From Chloroflexota bacterium (GTDB lineage: Bacteria; Chloroflexota; Anaerolineae; Anaerolineales; UBA11579): 64,000 bases of DNA. This document shows positions 45,399 through 55,445 of the stretch, piece after piece. Positions within the stretch are counted from its first letter, which is position 1. The number at the start of each line of letters is the position of its first letter. The notes beneath the pieces are model-generated. The model was not told the origin of the DNA. It was given only the letters and a program-made list of their open reading frames with translations, and did not search any database. The stretch is taken from contig JAMCZK010000038.1 of assembly GCA_023485685.1 (NCBI GenBank), positions 1 through 64,000 on the forward strand, given 5' to 3'. The translations under genes were made by a program, and so were the position numbers.

Positions 45399-45948
45399 GG
45401 GACACCTCGAAGGAAATTAGACCATGAAAAAAGCGGTCAGCGATCAGCTTTCAGCTATTAGCAATTAGCTTTTAGCTTTCTTCCGTTCTGCTATTCTGCG
45501 GGAGAGGGGAATTGGTGAGGGGCGACTTCCTTGACGATGCCCTTCAATTTCAAGCCGAATTCCCAAAACCGTGCATTAATAGACCCATGCAGCGCAAGAA
45601 CATCAATCAACCCTTGTCAGGCCCCGCCCTAGGCACCGCCCTGAACCCTGCCTTGACCCTGAACGTAGTGAAGGGGAAGTGAAGGGAACAGCTTGCGGAG
45701 CCTGCCCTGAACGGAGCGAATGGGACGAATGGGTAGGTCGACCCCACCCACACCTCGCGGAATAATATCCTGACTGTTACGGAAGATTTCAATGTGCAAC
45801 GTGTCAACTTGTAATGGTGCGCTCCCCCGGAAATTGCACATTGCACATAGTAGGTCGGAGAATAAGGTGCCATAAGATTTGGCATTGGGACGTCGGACTT
45901 TGGACTTTGGACGTTTGGCACAAAGCTTGCATCAACGGGTGAGTAACT

Positions 45949-47169
45949 ATGGCACTTAACGGTAAAGGTATTTACCTCTGGCAGATCCAGCGCGTAGCAA
46001 GCGGCGACCCCGCGGCCATCGCCAATATGGCGGCTGCGGCCAACCTGACCCACGTGCTGATCAAGGTCGCCGACGGCAAATATGGCTACGGCTTCTCAAA
46101 CGGCACCGACTTGGTGCCAGGCGTGGTGGCCGCCCTGCGCGCTAAAGGCATCCAGGCTTGGGGCTGGCAGTATGTCTACGGCGCCGACCACAAGGCCGAG
46201 GCCCAAAAAGCCATTGACCGCATCAAAATGCTAAAGCTGGACGGTTTCGTAGTAAATGCCGAAGGCCAATTCAAAGCCAAAAGCATGGCGGATATTGCCA
46301 GCAAGTACATGAAGCTTCTCCGTGCGGGTGTCGGCAACTTCCCCATCGGCCTCAGCACCTATCGCTATCCGACGGTCCATTATCAGTTCCCTTACGGGGT
46401 TTTCCTGGAATATTGCGATTACAACCTTCCCCAGATCTACTGGATCGAATCGGTGAACCCCGCCCAGCAGTTGAAAAAATCCTACGACGAATACAAAGCC
46501 ATAAAACCCTGGCGTCCCTTCATCCCCACCGGCGCGGCTTTCGCCCAGGGCAACTGGACAGTTACTCCGGCGCAAATCAACGAATTCCTCGCCAAAGCCC
46601 GCGCCATGCAATTGCCCGGCGCCAACTTTTGGGAGATGGGCGCGGCCAACGATAACGGCGCCCAACTCTGGAACGCCATCCGGTCTTACGACTGGGCTAC
46701 GGGGACGGCGCCTACACCAGAGCCCGGTCCCGAACCGCAACCGGTTCCAACTCCCACGCCGCCGCCCGCTACCAAGCCCGATATCCTAAACCGCTACCTG
46801 GCCGCGCTGAACAGCCAAAATGCAAACAAACCCACTTTGCTGTACGAAAAAAATACCAGCAAACTATTTGCCGGCAACAAGAAGTACAAAGGGCGCACCG
46901 AGATTTATGCCTTTTACAACAAGCTCTTCAAGAACGTCATGCCCAAAGCCACGTTTAGCTATCGAACCTGGTCCTGGAAGGGCAACGTGTATAAGGTCAA
47001 TTGGAAAGCCATATCGGGAAGTAGAAGCTGGATGGGCGCCGACACGATCATCATGAGCACAACCAACCCTAACCTGATCGATCAGCATTACACTGCGATC
47101 CCCAAGTCGAAATCCATCGACCCGGACGACGAGTCTATTTTTTCAGAAGCCGGGCCAATTCCCGTATAA
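45949..47169 (+). CDS. TIM-barrel glycoside-hydrolase-like protein with Pro-rich linker and SnoaL/NTF2-like C-terminal domain
   Basis: GIYLWQIQRVASGDPAAIANMAAAANLTHVLIKVADG...GIQAWGWQYVYG..; PTPEPGPEPQPVPTPTPPP linker; NRYLAALNSQNANKPTLLYEKNTSK. Confidence 0.7.
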   Translation: MALNGKGIYLWQIQRVASGDPAAIANMAAAANLTHVLIKVADGKYGYGFSNGTDLVPGVVAALRAKGIQAWGWQYVYGADHKAEAQKAIDRIKMLKLDGFVVNAEGQFKAKSMADIASKYMKLLRAGVGNFPIGLSTYRYPTVHYQFPYGVFLEYCDYNLPQIYWIESVNPAQQLKKSYDEYKAIKPWRPFIPTGAAFAQGNWTVTPAQINEFLAKARAMQLPGANFWEMGAANDNGAQLWNAIRSYDWATGTAPTPEPGPEPQPVPTPTPPPATKPDILNRYLAALNSQNANKPTLLYEKNTSKLFAGNKKYKGRTEIYAFYNKLFKNVMPKATFSYRTWSWKGNVYKVNWKAISGSRSWMGADTIIMSTTNPNLIDQHYTAIPKSKSIDPDDESIFSEAGPIPV

Positions 47170-47644
47170 ACCCGGCCTGCGCCGGGTTTATTTTTTCACT
47201 CCCCTCGGAAAGCGAAAACCACGCGGCCCGGTCTATTTCGGGAAATTCCCGCGTCTTCCCGGATTTCGGCGGCCACTCCATCTCGAAAGCGTTGCTCTGA
47301 ACCTGAGCCGGATCGAGATCGGCCTCCACTGTCCAAGCGTGCACGATCTTGCCGCTCTTTAGCGTTACCGGAGCCAAGGATCTGAACTCGCCACTGATGC
47401 TCAATCCGGTTTCCTCCTGGAATTCTCGCCGGGCAGCCGCCAGTGGATCCTCCTCGTCGAATTCGCCCTTAGGAATTGTCCAGGCGCCGGAACCCTTCTT
47501 GGCCCAAAACGGCCCGCCGGGGTGCACCAGAAATACCTCCGGCTGATCCCGAAATCTGTAAACCAGAATACCAGCGCTCTTTTTTGGCACGCCTTTGATT
47601 GTAATGTACCCAAAATCTGGCGTAACCCGCCTTTTTAGCCCCAA
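47135..47644 (-). CDS. NUDIX hydrolase
   Basis: GAWTIPKGEFDEEDPLAAARREFQEETGLSISGEF matches the Nudix box. Confidence 0.94.
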   Translation of the reverse strand: MGLKRRVTPDFGYITIKGVPKKSAGILVYRFRDQPEVFLVHPGGPFWAKKGSGAWTIPKGEFDEEDPLAAARREFQEETGLSISGEFRSLAPVTLKSGKIVHAWTVEADLDPAQVQSNAFEMEWPPKSGKTREFPEIDRAAWFSLSEGSEKINPAQAGFIRELARLLKK

Positions 47645-47735
47645 TACCCAGCGCTTGACTCGATTAGCACTTCTGTTCTATACTCTACCCAACTTTAGAA
47701 CACTTGTTTCTGCCCAATTCGGGTAAGGAGAAGAG

Positions 47736-48386
47736 ATGGTCAATCGAGGATTGCTAAGTCAGTTCAACTGGTCGGCCCGCCTGCAGCGCAACCTAGTCTG
47801 GGGGCTGCTGATCGCCGGCGCGCTGGTGGCGTTCGAAGCCTTCAATTACAGCACCACCGAGTTCGCCATGCGCGACCTGTTGGGCGATTTACGTTTCGGC
47901 GGCATCGGCTGGGCCACCATTTTGGCCCTGGCGTTCTGCAGCATCGATTTCGCCGGTATTGCCCACATGTTCAGCAATGGCACCAATCTGAAAGAAAAGC
48001 AGGGCCTGGAAGTTTGGTACCTGTTTGCCGCCTGGCTGCTGGCCGCCACGATGAATGCCATCCTGACCTGGTGGGGGGTCTCTGTCGCTATTTTGGAGCA
48101 CGGCAGCCTGGGCAACGCCCTATTGGGCCGTGAAACACTATTGCAGATCGTGCCTGCATTCGTTGCAGTGCTGGTCTGGCTGATTCGCGTGCTGGTCATC
48201 GGAACCCTGATCACCGCCGGCGGCAAGCTGTTCGCTGCGCCCGGCAGTACCCAGCGCACCATGCCGCCCAGCCTGCGCCGGGTCCAACCCAGCCAGAACA
48301 GTCGCGTTGCGCAACCCGCCATGCGGCATGGGTTGGTACCGAATAAAGTAGACGAGCCAGTCTACGTAGATCAGGGCGAATTCTAG
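47736..48386 (+). CDS. membrane protein, unknown
   Basis: Several TM helices, 216 aa. Confidence 0.65.
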   Translation: MVNRGLLSQFNWSARLQRNLVWGLLIAGALVAFEAFNYSTTEFAMRDLLGDLRFGGIGWATILALAFCSIDFAGIAHMFSNGTNLKEKQGLEVWYLFAAWLLAATMNAILTWWGVSVAILEHGSLGNALLGRETLLQIVPAFVAVLVWLIRVLVIGTLITAGGKLFAAPGSTQRTMPPSLRRVQPSQNSRVAQPAMRHGLVPNKVDEPVYVDQGEF

Positions 48387-48404
48387 TCCGGGCAACACAC
48401 ATCT

Positions 48405-49091
48405 GTGCAAAGAGCGATTCTTCTCTCCGAAGACTTGCATCAAGATGGAGAGGCAGCCCAAAGAGGTGGTTGCCTCTCCATCTTATTATTCCCGCCCTTT
48501 TCCTCAATCCTATTCAGCGCGTTGTTGTTTTTGGGTCTAACGAAAATCACGTTGCCTCCCACGGCGAGCAACGAGATTGAAAGCCAATCCGGGCGACCCG
48601 CTCAACTCTTTACGCAGCAAGTACTGTACTGGAAGCCAGAAATCATCCGGTGGGCCGCTGACAACAATCTCGATCCCAACTTGGTCGCCACGGTCATGCA
48701 AATTGAATCCTGCGGGAACCCGAATGCAGTTTCCAGCGCCGGCGCGATGGGATTGTTCCAAGTCATGCCGTATCACTTTGCCGAAGGCGAAAATCCGTTT
48801 TCGCCAAATACCAATGCGGCGCGCGGGCTGAATTATTTGCGGAATTCGCTGGAAGCATTCCATGGAGATTCGGGATTGGCGCTGGCCGGATACAACGGCG
48901 GCATCAACGGCGCCAGACGCCCGCAATCCGAGTGGGCGCAGGAAACGCGGGATTACCAATTTTGGGGAGAGAATATTTATGCCGATGCAGCGGCCGGGCG
49001 CCAAAGCAGCCCGGTTCTGGAGCAATGGTTGGCGGCGGGCGGAGCTAGCCTATGCGCTCAGGCTGAGCAGCGAGAGGCTTACGCTCGCTGA
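48405..49091 (+). CDS. lytic transglycosylase (SLT domain); true start uncertain
   Basis: ATVMQIESCGNPNAVSSAGAMGLFQVMPYHFAEGENPFSPNTNAARGLNYL...ALAGYNGG. Confidence 0.93.
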   Translation: MQRAILLSEDLHQDGEAAQRGGCLSILLFPPFSSILFSALLFLGLTKITLPPTASNEIESQSGRPAQLFTQQVLYWKPEIIRWAADNNLDPNLVATVMQIESCGNPNAVSSAGAMGLFQVMPYHFAEGENPFSPNTNAARGLNYLRNSLEAFHGDSGLALAGYNGGINGARRPQSEWAQETRDYQFWGENIYADAAAGRQSSPVLEQWLAAGGASLCAQAEQREAYAR

Positions 49092-50490
49092 GTTCGCCGG
49101 TTGCATCGGCGCAATCTTTATCAGCCAGGGGGAGGCGCACAGTAAAGGTGCTGCCGCGATTCAACTTCGATTTGACCTCGATTTCACCGCCGTGATTGCG
49201 AACAATCCAGTAGGCGATCGAGAGTCCCAAACCAAAGCCTGCCCCATCCTTGCTGCGCGAGCGCGACTTGTCGCCGCGATAAAAGCGCTCGAACACATGA
49301 GGCAAATCCCCGGAGGGAATGCCCATGCCGGTATCTTTCACGGAGAAAACCCCTTGACCCGTTTCTTTGGATAAGCTCACGGTTACCTTGCCGCCCTCCG
49401 TCGTGTATTTGATGGCGTTGGCGACTAAATTCAGCACCACCTGCTTCAAGCGATCACGGTCTCCACACACCAAGACCTGATCGATCTGGCCAATTTCCAA
49501 CCGGACCTGTTCGCCCGCCAAAATATGAGCCTGGCTAAAAACTTCCAGCAGCAACGTGTCGAGTTCGACCCGGCGACGATCCATGGGCAATTTTCCGGAT
49601 TCGGCTTGCGCCAGAATCAGCAAATCCTCCACCAGGCGCGACAGGCGATCCACCTCAAGCTCGATGCTGTGCAACGATTGTTCATCTTCGATCCCCACTC
49701 GGCGCATCAAATCGATGTTACCCCGGATCACCGTAAGCGGCGTGCGTAGCTCGTGGCCGATGTCGGCCACGAAACGGCGCTGAGTGGCGAACAACTTCTC
49801 TAAGCGACCCATGGTGTCGTTGAAGGCCGTGATCAGCTTACCAACTTCATCATCCACAATGCCCCGCGTCGGAATGCGCTTCGACAAGTCATCAGCGCGA
49901 GTGATCTGCAGCGCGGTGTCGGTCGCCGCTGCCAGCGGCGACAAAGCCCTCCGACCGGAAACCAACCCGAACATGCCGGCCAGTATGACCGCAATTAAAC
50001 TGAGCACTACCAGGTAACGCACAATCTCATCGCGTAGGGCGTCAAGGATGGTGAGCGAAGTCCCGCTTTGCAGAACGCCGATAGGAGTTCCTTGCGTATA
50101 CAATGGCACCGTCAGGACCCGGAAATGAACACCGCCCACTGTGACCGAGTTGTAAACGGGCAGGGTCGCGGAAAAGTTGGTGGAATCCAAAGGTTGCCGC
50201 AGCGGACTATCAGGCTCGGCGGAAGGCGTCAGGCCTACTAAACGATTATTGGTATCCCAGATTTGGACGATGACGCTGGAATCAAGCGAAACCCGCTCCG
50301 AAAGCACGAAGTCCCCTTCGTCGTTGATACGGGTCACCAGGATGAGGTCGCGGGCAGTGCGCTCCAGAGTAGCGTCAACCTGGCGCAACTGCACGACAGA
50401 CACCAGGCCATATACGGCAAGGCCAAAGAGCACCAGAACGGCGCCCAGCACAACCGTATAGAACAGGGTCAGGCGCGCCCTTAGGGACAT
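49045..50490 (-). CDS. HAMP-containing sensor histidine kinase
   Basis: FVADIGHELRTPLTVIRGNIDLM (H-box), VLNLVANAIKYTTEGG (N-box), DTGMGIPSGDLPHVFERFYRGD, GFGLGLSIAYWIV. Confidence 0.95.
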   Translation of the reverse strand: MSLRARLTLFYTVVLGAVLVLFGLAVYGLVSVVQLRQVDATLERTARDLILVTRINDEGDFVLSERVSLDSSVIVQIWDTNNRLVGLTPSAEPDSPLRQPLDSTNFSATLPVYNSVTVGGVHFRVLTVPLYTQGTPIGVLQSGTSLTILDALRDEIVRYLVVLSLIAVILAGMFGLVSGRRALSPLAAATDTALQITRADDLSKRIPTRGIVDDEVGKLITAFNDTMGRLEKLFATQRRFVADIGHELRTPLTVIRGNIDLMRRVGIEDEQSLHSIELEVDRLSRLVEDLLILAQAESGKLPMDRRRVELDTLLLEVFSQAHILAGEQVRLEIGQIDQVLVCGDRDRLKQVVLNLVANAIKYTTEGGKVTVSLSKETGQGVFSVKDTGMGIPSGDLPHVFERFYRGDKSRSRSKDGAGFGLGLSIAYWIVRNHGGEIEVKSKLNRGSTFTVRLPLADKDCADATGELSERKPLAAQPERIG

Positions 50491-50494
50491 TTAG

Positions 50495-51172
50495 TTATTC
50501 GTCTTCGCGAAGCACATAACCCATGCCCCGCACTGTGTACAATAATCGTGGCTCTTTGCCGTCTTCCAGTTTCTGGCGAAGGTAACGGATATACACTTCG
50601 ATAATATTGCTCTCTCCCCCGAAGTCATAGCCCCACACGTCGTCATAGATCATTTCGCGAGTGAGCACCTGGCGCGGGTTGCGCAGGAACAGTTCCAATA
50701 ACTCGTATTCCTTGGCGGTCAAATCGATGACCCGTTCCCCCCGCTGTGCCCTGCGGGTACCTGTATCCAAGGTCAGATCCGCAAAGGTGTACGACTTCTG
50801 CTTGGGCGTTTGAGTGCGGCGCAACAGCGCCCGAATGCGCGCCAGCAACTCATCGAGGTTGAATGGCTTGACCATGTAGTCATCCGCGCCCGCGTCCAGC
50901 CCCAACACCCGGTCGCTTACCGAGTCCTTGGCCGTCAGCATCAGGATCGGAACTTTGCCCGTAGCCCGCAGCCGCTTGCAGACTTCGAGGCCGTCCATGC
51001 CGGGAAGCATCCAATCCAGGACAACCAGATCAGGACGGTTGCCTCCTGCCAGCGCCAGGCCTTTCTGGCCGGTCTCGGCTGTGTCCACCTCGTACCCCTC
51101 GAAACCCAGGCCGCGTCGCAAAAAGGCCAGAATTGCTTCATCATCTTCAATGATCAGTATCCTAGCAGCCAT
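50495..51172 (-). CDS. OmpR-family response regulator
   Basis: [18 protein letters not shown]...[14 protein letters not shown]...[19 protein letters not shown]; winged helix C-terminus. Confidence 0.95.
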   Translation of the reverse strand: MAARILIIEDDEAILAFLRRGLGFEGYEVDTAETGQKGLALAGGNRPDLVVLDWMLPGMDGLEVCKRLRATGKVPILMLTAKDSVSDRVLGLDAGADDYMVKPFNLDELLARIRALLRRTQTPKQKSYTFADLTLDTGTRRAQRGERVIDLTAKEYELLELFLRNPRQVLTREMIYDDVWGYDFGGESNIIEVYIRYLRQKLEDGKEPRLLYTVRGMGYVLREDE

Positions 51173-51240
51173 GTTTTGCTCTCCAACTATTGCGAATTGA
51201 CTATATCATAGCCTCAAACTGAGCGAATTGAAGCTGTTAA

Positions 51241-51275
51241 AAACGAAGGCCGCCCGTAGGCGGCCACGTTTTTTC
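51241..51275 (-). terminator. rplL downstream terminator
   Basis: GGCCGCC-cgta/GGCGGCC hairpin followed by U-run on the minus strand. Confidence 0.8.
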
Positions 51276-51288
51276 ACAGGGTTTCTGC

Positions 51289-51669
51289 TTACTTCAGCTC
51301 GACCACAGCGCCGGCGGCCTCTAGTTTGGCTTTGGCGTCATTGGCAACTTCCTTGCTAACGGCTTCCAGCATCTTAGCATTGCCCGCCTCGACCTGAGCC
51401 TTAGCCTCGCCGAGGCCCAGGTTGGTGAATTGGCGCATCACCTTGATCACTTCGATCTTCTTGGGACCGGCGTCCTTGATGATTACGTCAAATTCGGTCT
51501 TTTCTTCGACAGCGGGAGCAGCGCCAGCGCCGGCCGCGGGGGCAGCGGCCATCGCCACCGGGGCAGCGGCAGAGACGCCCCACGCCTCTTCCAGTTTGGA
51601 CACGAGTTCAGCCGCCTCAACGACGCTGAGCTTGCCCAGTTCTTCCACTAACTTTTCCAGATCAGCCAT
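51289..51669 (-). CDS. rplL: 50S ribosomal protein L7/L12
   Basis: [18 protein letters not shown]...[35 protein letters not shown]. Confidence 0.97.
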   Translation of the reverse strand: MADLEKLVEELGKLSVVEAAELVSKLEEAWGVSAAAPVAMAAAPAAGAGAAPAVEEKTEFDVIIKDAGPKKIEVIKVMRQFTNLGLGEAKAQVEAGNAKMLEAVSKEVANDAKAKLEAAGAVVELK

Positions 51670-51705
51670 TTCTTTTCTCCTATTCGTTTTCTTTTTTGAT
51701 TCAGG

Positions 51706-52233
51706 CTAAGCCGCCGCGGCTTTGTCCGCGTAGGCCTTCAAGACTTGTGCCACCCGGCGGCCGGGTTCGGCCAGCAAACGAGTGAGCTGAGTCGCCGGCG
51801 TATTGAGCAGCGCCAGGAATTGTGCGCGCACCACAGGCAGCGAGGGCAGGCTGGCCAGGCGCACGACTTCTTGCGAAGTCAGGTGCTTGGTGCCCAGGAA
51901 CCCGCCTTTGATCTTGACGGCTTCTTTACCCTTCGCAAAATCCGCAATGGCTTTTGCCACGCCGGGCGCGTCGGAAAACGCCAGGCCCAGCGCGGTGCTC
52001 CCGAGCAAATGGTCCGCGGGAACGTCCAGGCCAGCCGCCTTGAACGCTAGTTTGCTGAGCGTGTTCTTCACCACGTGGTATTCACCACCCGCTTCCCGCA
52101 CGCGTTTGCGCAGTTCATCGAACGCGGGCATGGTAAGTCCGGTGTACTCAGTGAGGAAGACAGCCTCCGACTTGTTCAGCCAGTCTTCATACTCAGCGAC
52201 GATGGTTTGTTTTTCTTCCTTCGAAAGCGCCAA
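51706..52233 (-). CDS. rplJ: 50S ribosomal protein L10
   Basis: Position plus YTGLTMPAFDELRKRVREAGGEYHVVKNTL. Confidence 0.96.
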   Translation of the reverse strand: MALSKEEKQTIVAEYEDWLNKSEAVFLTEYTGLTMPAFDELRKRVREAGGEYHVVKNTLSKLAFKAAGLDVPADHLLGSTALGLAFSDAPGVAKAIADFAKGKEAVKIKGGFLGTKHLTSQEVVRLASLPSLPVVRAQFLALLNTPATQLTRLLAEPGRRVAQVLKAYADKAAAA

Positions 52234-52259
52234 GGGCTTTCACCTCCTATACAAAAAGT

Positions 52260-52390
52260 CTTTGCCTCAGAGACGAAGCAAAGACTTCTAACGCAGGTGG
52301 AATGATTCTGCGATCAGTTGCCTTTACCTCGGCAGGCGATTAAGCGGCTATCGAGCCGCACCTGCTGTCTCGGGTAAAGTACCGCCGTCC
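52260..52390 (-). promoter_or_regulatory. ribosomal protein L10 leader (autoregulatory mRNA structure)
   Basis: Minus strand upstream of rplJ reads GAGACAGCAGGTGCGG...GCCTGCCGAGGTAAAGGC, resembling the L10 leader core. Confidence 0.75.
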
Positions 52391-52569
52391 GGCGGGGCCG
52401 CCTTTTATGCCGGCGGCAAGCAAGGGCCAGATTTTACTACAGGATCATCCTCTCGCATAGATAATCATTTCCGAAGCAAATCAGTTGCTTTCAATCGGGG
52501 GGATTGCTTCGGCGCACCCCATAGGGTGCTTCTCGCAACTGCGGTTGGGCAAGGCACCCAACCTTGATC

Positions 52570-53289
52570 CTACTCCTTGACATTCATGGTTTGCGCCTGC
52601 ATCGGATCCACACGCACGCCAGGTCCCATGGTAGCGGAAAGGGTCAGGGTGCGGATGAATTGCCCCTTGGCTGCCGCGGGGCGAGCCTTCACCACAGCCT
52701 CCATGAGGGCGGCAAAGTTCTCGGAAAGTTGTGTGATATCGAACGAAGCTTTGCCGATAGCGACGTGCAGGTTGGCGGTCTTATCCAGGCGGAATTCCAC
52801 CCGGCCGGCTTTCGCTTCTTTGACCGCACGAGGCAAATCCTTCTCAGGAACCACCGTGCCGGCCTTTGGGTTAGGCATCAACCCGCGGGGACCGAGCACG
52901 CGACCCAGGCGGCCAACCGCTCCCATCATGTCGGGCGTTGCGATGGCGACGTCGAAATCCATCCATCCGCCCTCGATCTTCTTAAGTGTAGCGTCATCAT
53001 CCGCCACGGCATCAGCGCCGGCTTCACGAGCCAAGCGGCTGCCTTCGCCCTTGGCAAAGACCAGAACACGCACCGTTTTGCCCAGGCCATGAGGCAGGAC
53101 AACCACATCGCGCACTTGCTCATCCGCTTTGCGGGGATCTACACCCAGGCGCATGTGGACTTCAATGGTTGAGTCGAACTTGGTGTAGGCGGTCTCTTTT
53201 ACGAGAGCAACAGCTTCTGCCGGTGAATACTGGCGGCCCGCTTCAATCTTAGCTGCCGCCTCTTTATACTTTTTTCCTCGGTGTGCCAT
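52570..53289 (-). CDS. rplA: 50S ribosomal protein L1
   Basis: [56 protein letters not shown]. Confidence 0.97.
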   Translation of the reverse strand: MAHRGKKYKEAAAKIEAGRQYSPAEAVALVKETAYTKFDSTIEVHMRLGVDPRKADEQVRDVVVLPHGLGKTVRVLVFAKGEGSRLAREAGADAVADDDATLKKIEGGWMDFDVAIATPDMMGAVGRLGRVLGPRGLMPNPKAGTVVPEKDLPRAVKEAKAGRVEFRLDKTANLHVAIGKASFDITQLSENFAALMEAVVKARPAAAKGQFIRTLTLSATMGPGVRVDPMQAQTMNVKE

Positions 53290-53339
53290 TCCATTCTCCT
53301 CGTGGTGCTATCGAGTCCTCAATCGACTCTCCCACATGA

Positions 53340-53765
53340 CTAGTCTTTAACGACAATGCCCATGTTGCGAGCGGTGCCTTCGATCTGTTTCATCGCCGCT
53401 TCAATGTCATTGGCATTCAGGTCGGGCATTTTGATTTCCGCAATCTCGCGGACCTGGGCGCGGGTTACCTCGCCCACTTTTTGGCGATTGGGTTCACCTG
53501 ATCCTTTTTCAACCCCCGCCGCTTTGGCGAGCAAGGTCGCCGCGGGGGGAGTCTTGAGAATGAAAGTAAACGAACCGTCGCTGTAAATGGACACTTCTGC
53601 GGGGATCACATCGCCTATCTTGTTGGCGGTGCGAGCGTTGTACTCTTTGCAGAAGCCCATCAAGTTGATGCCATGGCCGGCCAGAGCCGGGCCGATGGGC
53701 GGCGCCGGGCTGGCCTTGCCAGCCTCGATCCGCACTGTAACTACTGCCTTTAACTTCTTTGCCAT
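53340..53765 (-). CDS. rplK: 50S ribosomal protein L11
   Basis: [34 protein letters not shown]. Confidence 0.97.
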   Translation of the reverse strand: MAKKLKAVVTVRIEAGKASPAPPIGPALAGHGINLMGFCKEYNARTANKIGDVIPAEVSIYSDGSFTFILKTPPAATLLAKAAGVEKGSGEPNRQKVGEVTRAQVREIAEIKMPDLNANDIEAAMKQIEGTARNMGIVVKD

Positions 53766-53826
53766 ATTTTCTCCTTTGCGGTGTTATCGGACTGCTGTTG
53801 GGTTTCGCAATCCTCCCGCGAATGCA

Positions 53827-54807
53827 CTAGGCTTTTTCTACTTGCAGGAAATCCAACTCGACCGGAGTTTCGCGGCCGAAGAAATTCACCATCACGCGCA
53901 CTTTGGCGCGCTCCATATCAATCTCCGAAACCGTACCGCGGAAATCGTTGAAGGGGCCGTCCACAATGCGAACGCGCTCGCCTTGCTTGAAGGTCACCTT
54001 AATGCGCGGCGCTTCCGCTTCCATGCGCTTCACAATTTGGGAGACTTCCTCCGGACGCAGTGGCAGCGGAGTGTTACCCTGGCCAACAAAACTGGTCACG
54101 CCAGGGGTATTGCGCACTACGTACCAGGATTCCTCGGTGAGGCGCATATTAACCAGAATATAGCCGGGAAACACGCGGCGCTCTACGGTGCGGCGCTTAC
54201 CTTCTTTGACTTCGATCTCTTCTTCGGTGGGGACGACCACATCGAAGATTTGATCCTTCATACCCATGGATTCGATGCGCTGCTCGAGGTTATGGCGCAC
54301 TTTGTTCTCGTAACCCGAATAGCAGTGCACCACATACCAGGCGCGTCCGTCCCCGTGTTCGCTATCTACTTGGGGAACCTGGCTTAGGTCGGGGATGCCT
54401 TCTTCGCTGCGACGGGCGGCGGTCTCTTCCACCTTTTCCGGTGTGGGCGGCTCGCCCTTGGCTTCTTCCTCCAGAGCAACTTGTTCCTCTGCTTCAGGGG
54501 GCATGTCCTCTGCCAGTTCTTCCTGGACAGGCGGTTGTTCTTCGATCAACTCGCCTTCACCAAGGCGCGCAGACACTTCCGTTTCCTGGTCAGCCGCTTG
54601 TGATTCGTCCTTTTCGTCGGGCATAGCCGTTTCGCCTGCATCGACCGCCGGGGATTCAGCTAGTGGCACTTCGGCTTCAGGCTCTATGGGCTCACTGTGC
54701 TCCCGCGCGGCGAGGTTGGCGTCTTGGATCGCCTCATCCGCCGATGGTCCTTCGGCAACTTGGTTTGCCTGTTCCTCAGGCGCTATGCTTTCGTTCTCTT
54801 CAGCCAT
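53827..54807 (-). CDS. nusG: transcription termination/antitermination protein NusG with about 150-aa acidic N-terminal extension
   Basis: NGN domain RAWYVVHCYSGYENKVRHNLEQRIESMGM...FPGYILVNM; KOW FKQGERVRIVDGPFNDFRGTVSEID. Confidence 0.95.
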   Translation of the reverse strand: MAEENESIAPEEQANQVAEGPSADEAIQDANLAAREHSEPIEPEAEVPLAESPAVDAGETAMPDEKDESQAADQETEVSARLGEGELIEEQPPVQEELAEDMPPEAEEQVALEEEAKGEPPTPEKVEETAARRSEEGIPDLSQVPQVDSEHGDGRAWYVVHCYSGYENKVRHNLEQRIESMGMKDQIFDVVVPTEEEIEVKEGKRRTVERRVFPGYILVNMRLTEESWYVVRNTPGVTSFVGQGNTPLPLRPEEVSQIVKRMEAEAPRIKVTFKQGERVRIVDGPFNDFRGTVSEIDMERAKVRVMVNFFGRETPVELDFLQVEKA

Positions 54808-54829
54808 TCACACTCACTAATTAATTCCT

Positions 54830-55045
54830 TTAACGACCCAGCAAGGTTCCAAAGAACCGGAAGAACACCCAGTCCAGTCCGCCAAGAATAATAGCCATAA
54901 TCACCATCACGATAATCACAATCCAGGTCAGGCTAACCGCTTCAGCGCGACTCGGCCAAGACACACGGCGCAATTCACTAATCGTTTCGCGGCCCCAGCG
55001 TTGCAAAGCATTGGGTTCTCGCTGGCGCACTGGTTTGATCGTCAT
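54830..55045 (-). CDS. secE: preprotein translocase subunit SecE
   Basis: Start at MTIKPVRQ; WGRETISELRRVSWPSRAEAVSLTWIVIIVMVIMAIILGGLDW. Confidence 0.93.
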   Translation of the reverse strand: MTIKPVRQREPNALQRWGRETISELRRVSWPSRAEAVSLTWIVIIVMVIMAIILGGLDWVFFRFFGTLLGR

Positions 55046-55105
55046 AAACACCTCGTTTTCACCGGTTAAAAAGCCGCTTGACAGCGGCCTTTCCGGACCA
55101 TCAGG

Positions 55106-55178
55106 CAGGCGAGGCAGGAATCGAACCCACAACCCCCGGTTTTGGAGACCGGTGCTCTACCAGTTGAGCTACTCGCCT
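55106..55178 (-). tRNA. tRNA-Trp (CCA)
   Basis: Cloverleaf AGGCGAGTAGCTCAACTGGTAGAGCACCGGTCTCCAAAACCGGGGGTTGTGGGTTCGATTCCTGCCTCGCCTG. Confidence 0.95.
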
Positions 55179-55249
55179 GTGACAACTACAACCTTGCGAA
55201 GGGTTGGGCTTGAAGTCATATTAATCTTTTCGTCAACCTTCGCAAGGTT

Positions 55250-55417
55250 TTACTTCGTCTCGCGATGCAAACGATGCACTTTGCAGCGCGGGCAGAACTT
55301 GGTCATCTCCAGCCGGTTCTGGTCGTTGCGGCGGCTTTTCTCTGAAGTGTAGTTGCGCTCATGGCACTCCGTACACTCCAGGGTAATGATGACACGCACA
55401 CCTTTTTTGCCAGCCAT
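55250..55417 (-). CDS. rpmG: 50S ribosomal protein L33
   Basis: [55 protein letters not shown]. Confidence 0.96.
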   Translation of the reverse strand: MAGKKGVRVIITLECTECHERNYTSEKSRRNDQNRLEMTKFCPRCKVHRLHRETK

Positions 55418-55445
55418 TTGTAATCCTTATGCCTTCAATACTACC

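Noticed and set aside
48442-48484. 14-bp-arm inverted repeat AAGATGGAGAGGCA/TGCCTCTCCATCTT as a regulatory novelty
   Set aside because: Most simply a terminator for the upstream gene; it mainly indicates that the transglycosylase start is further downstream.
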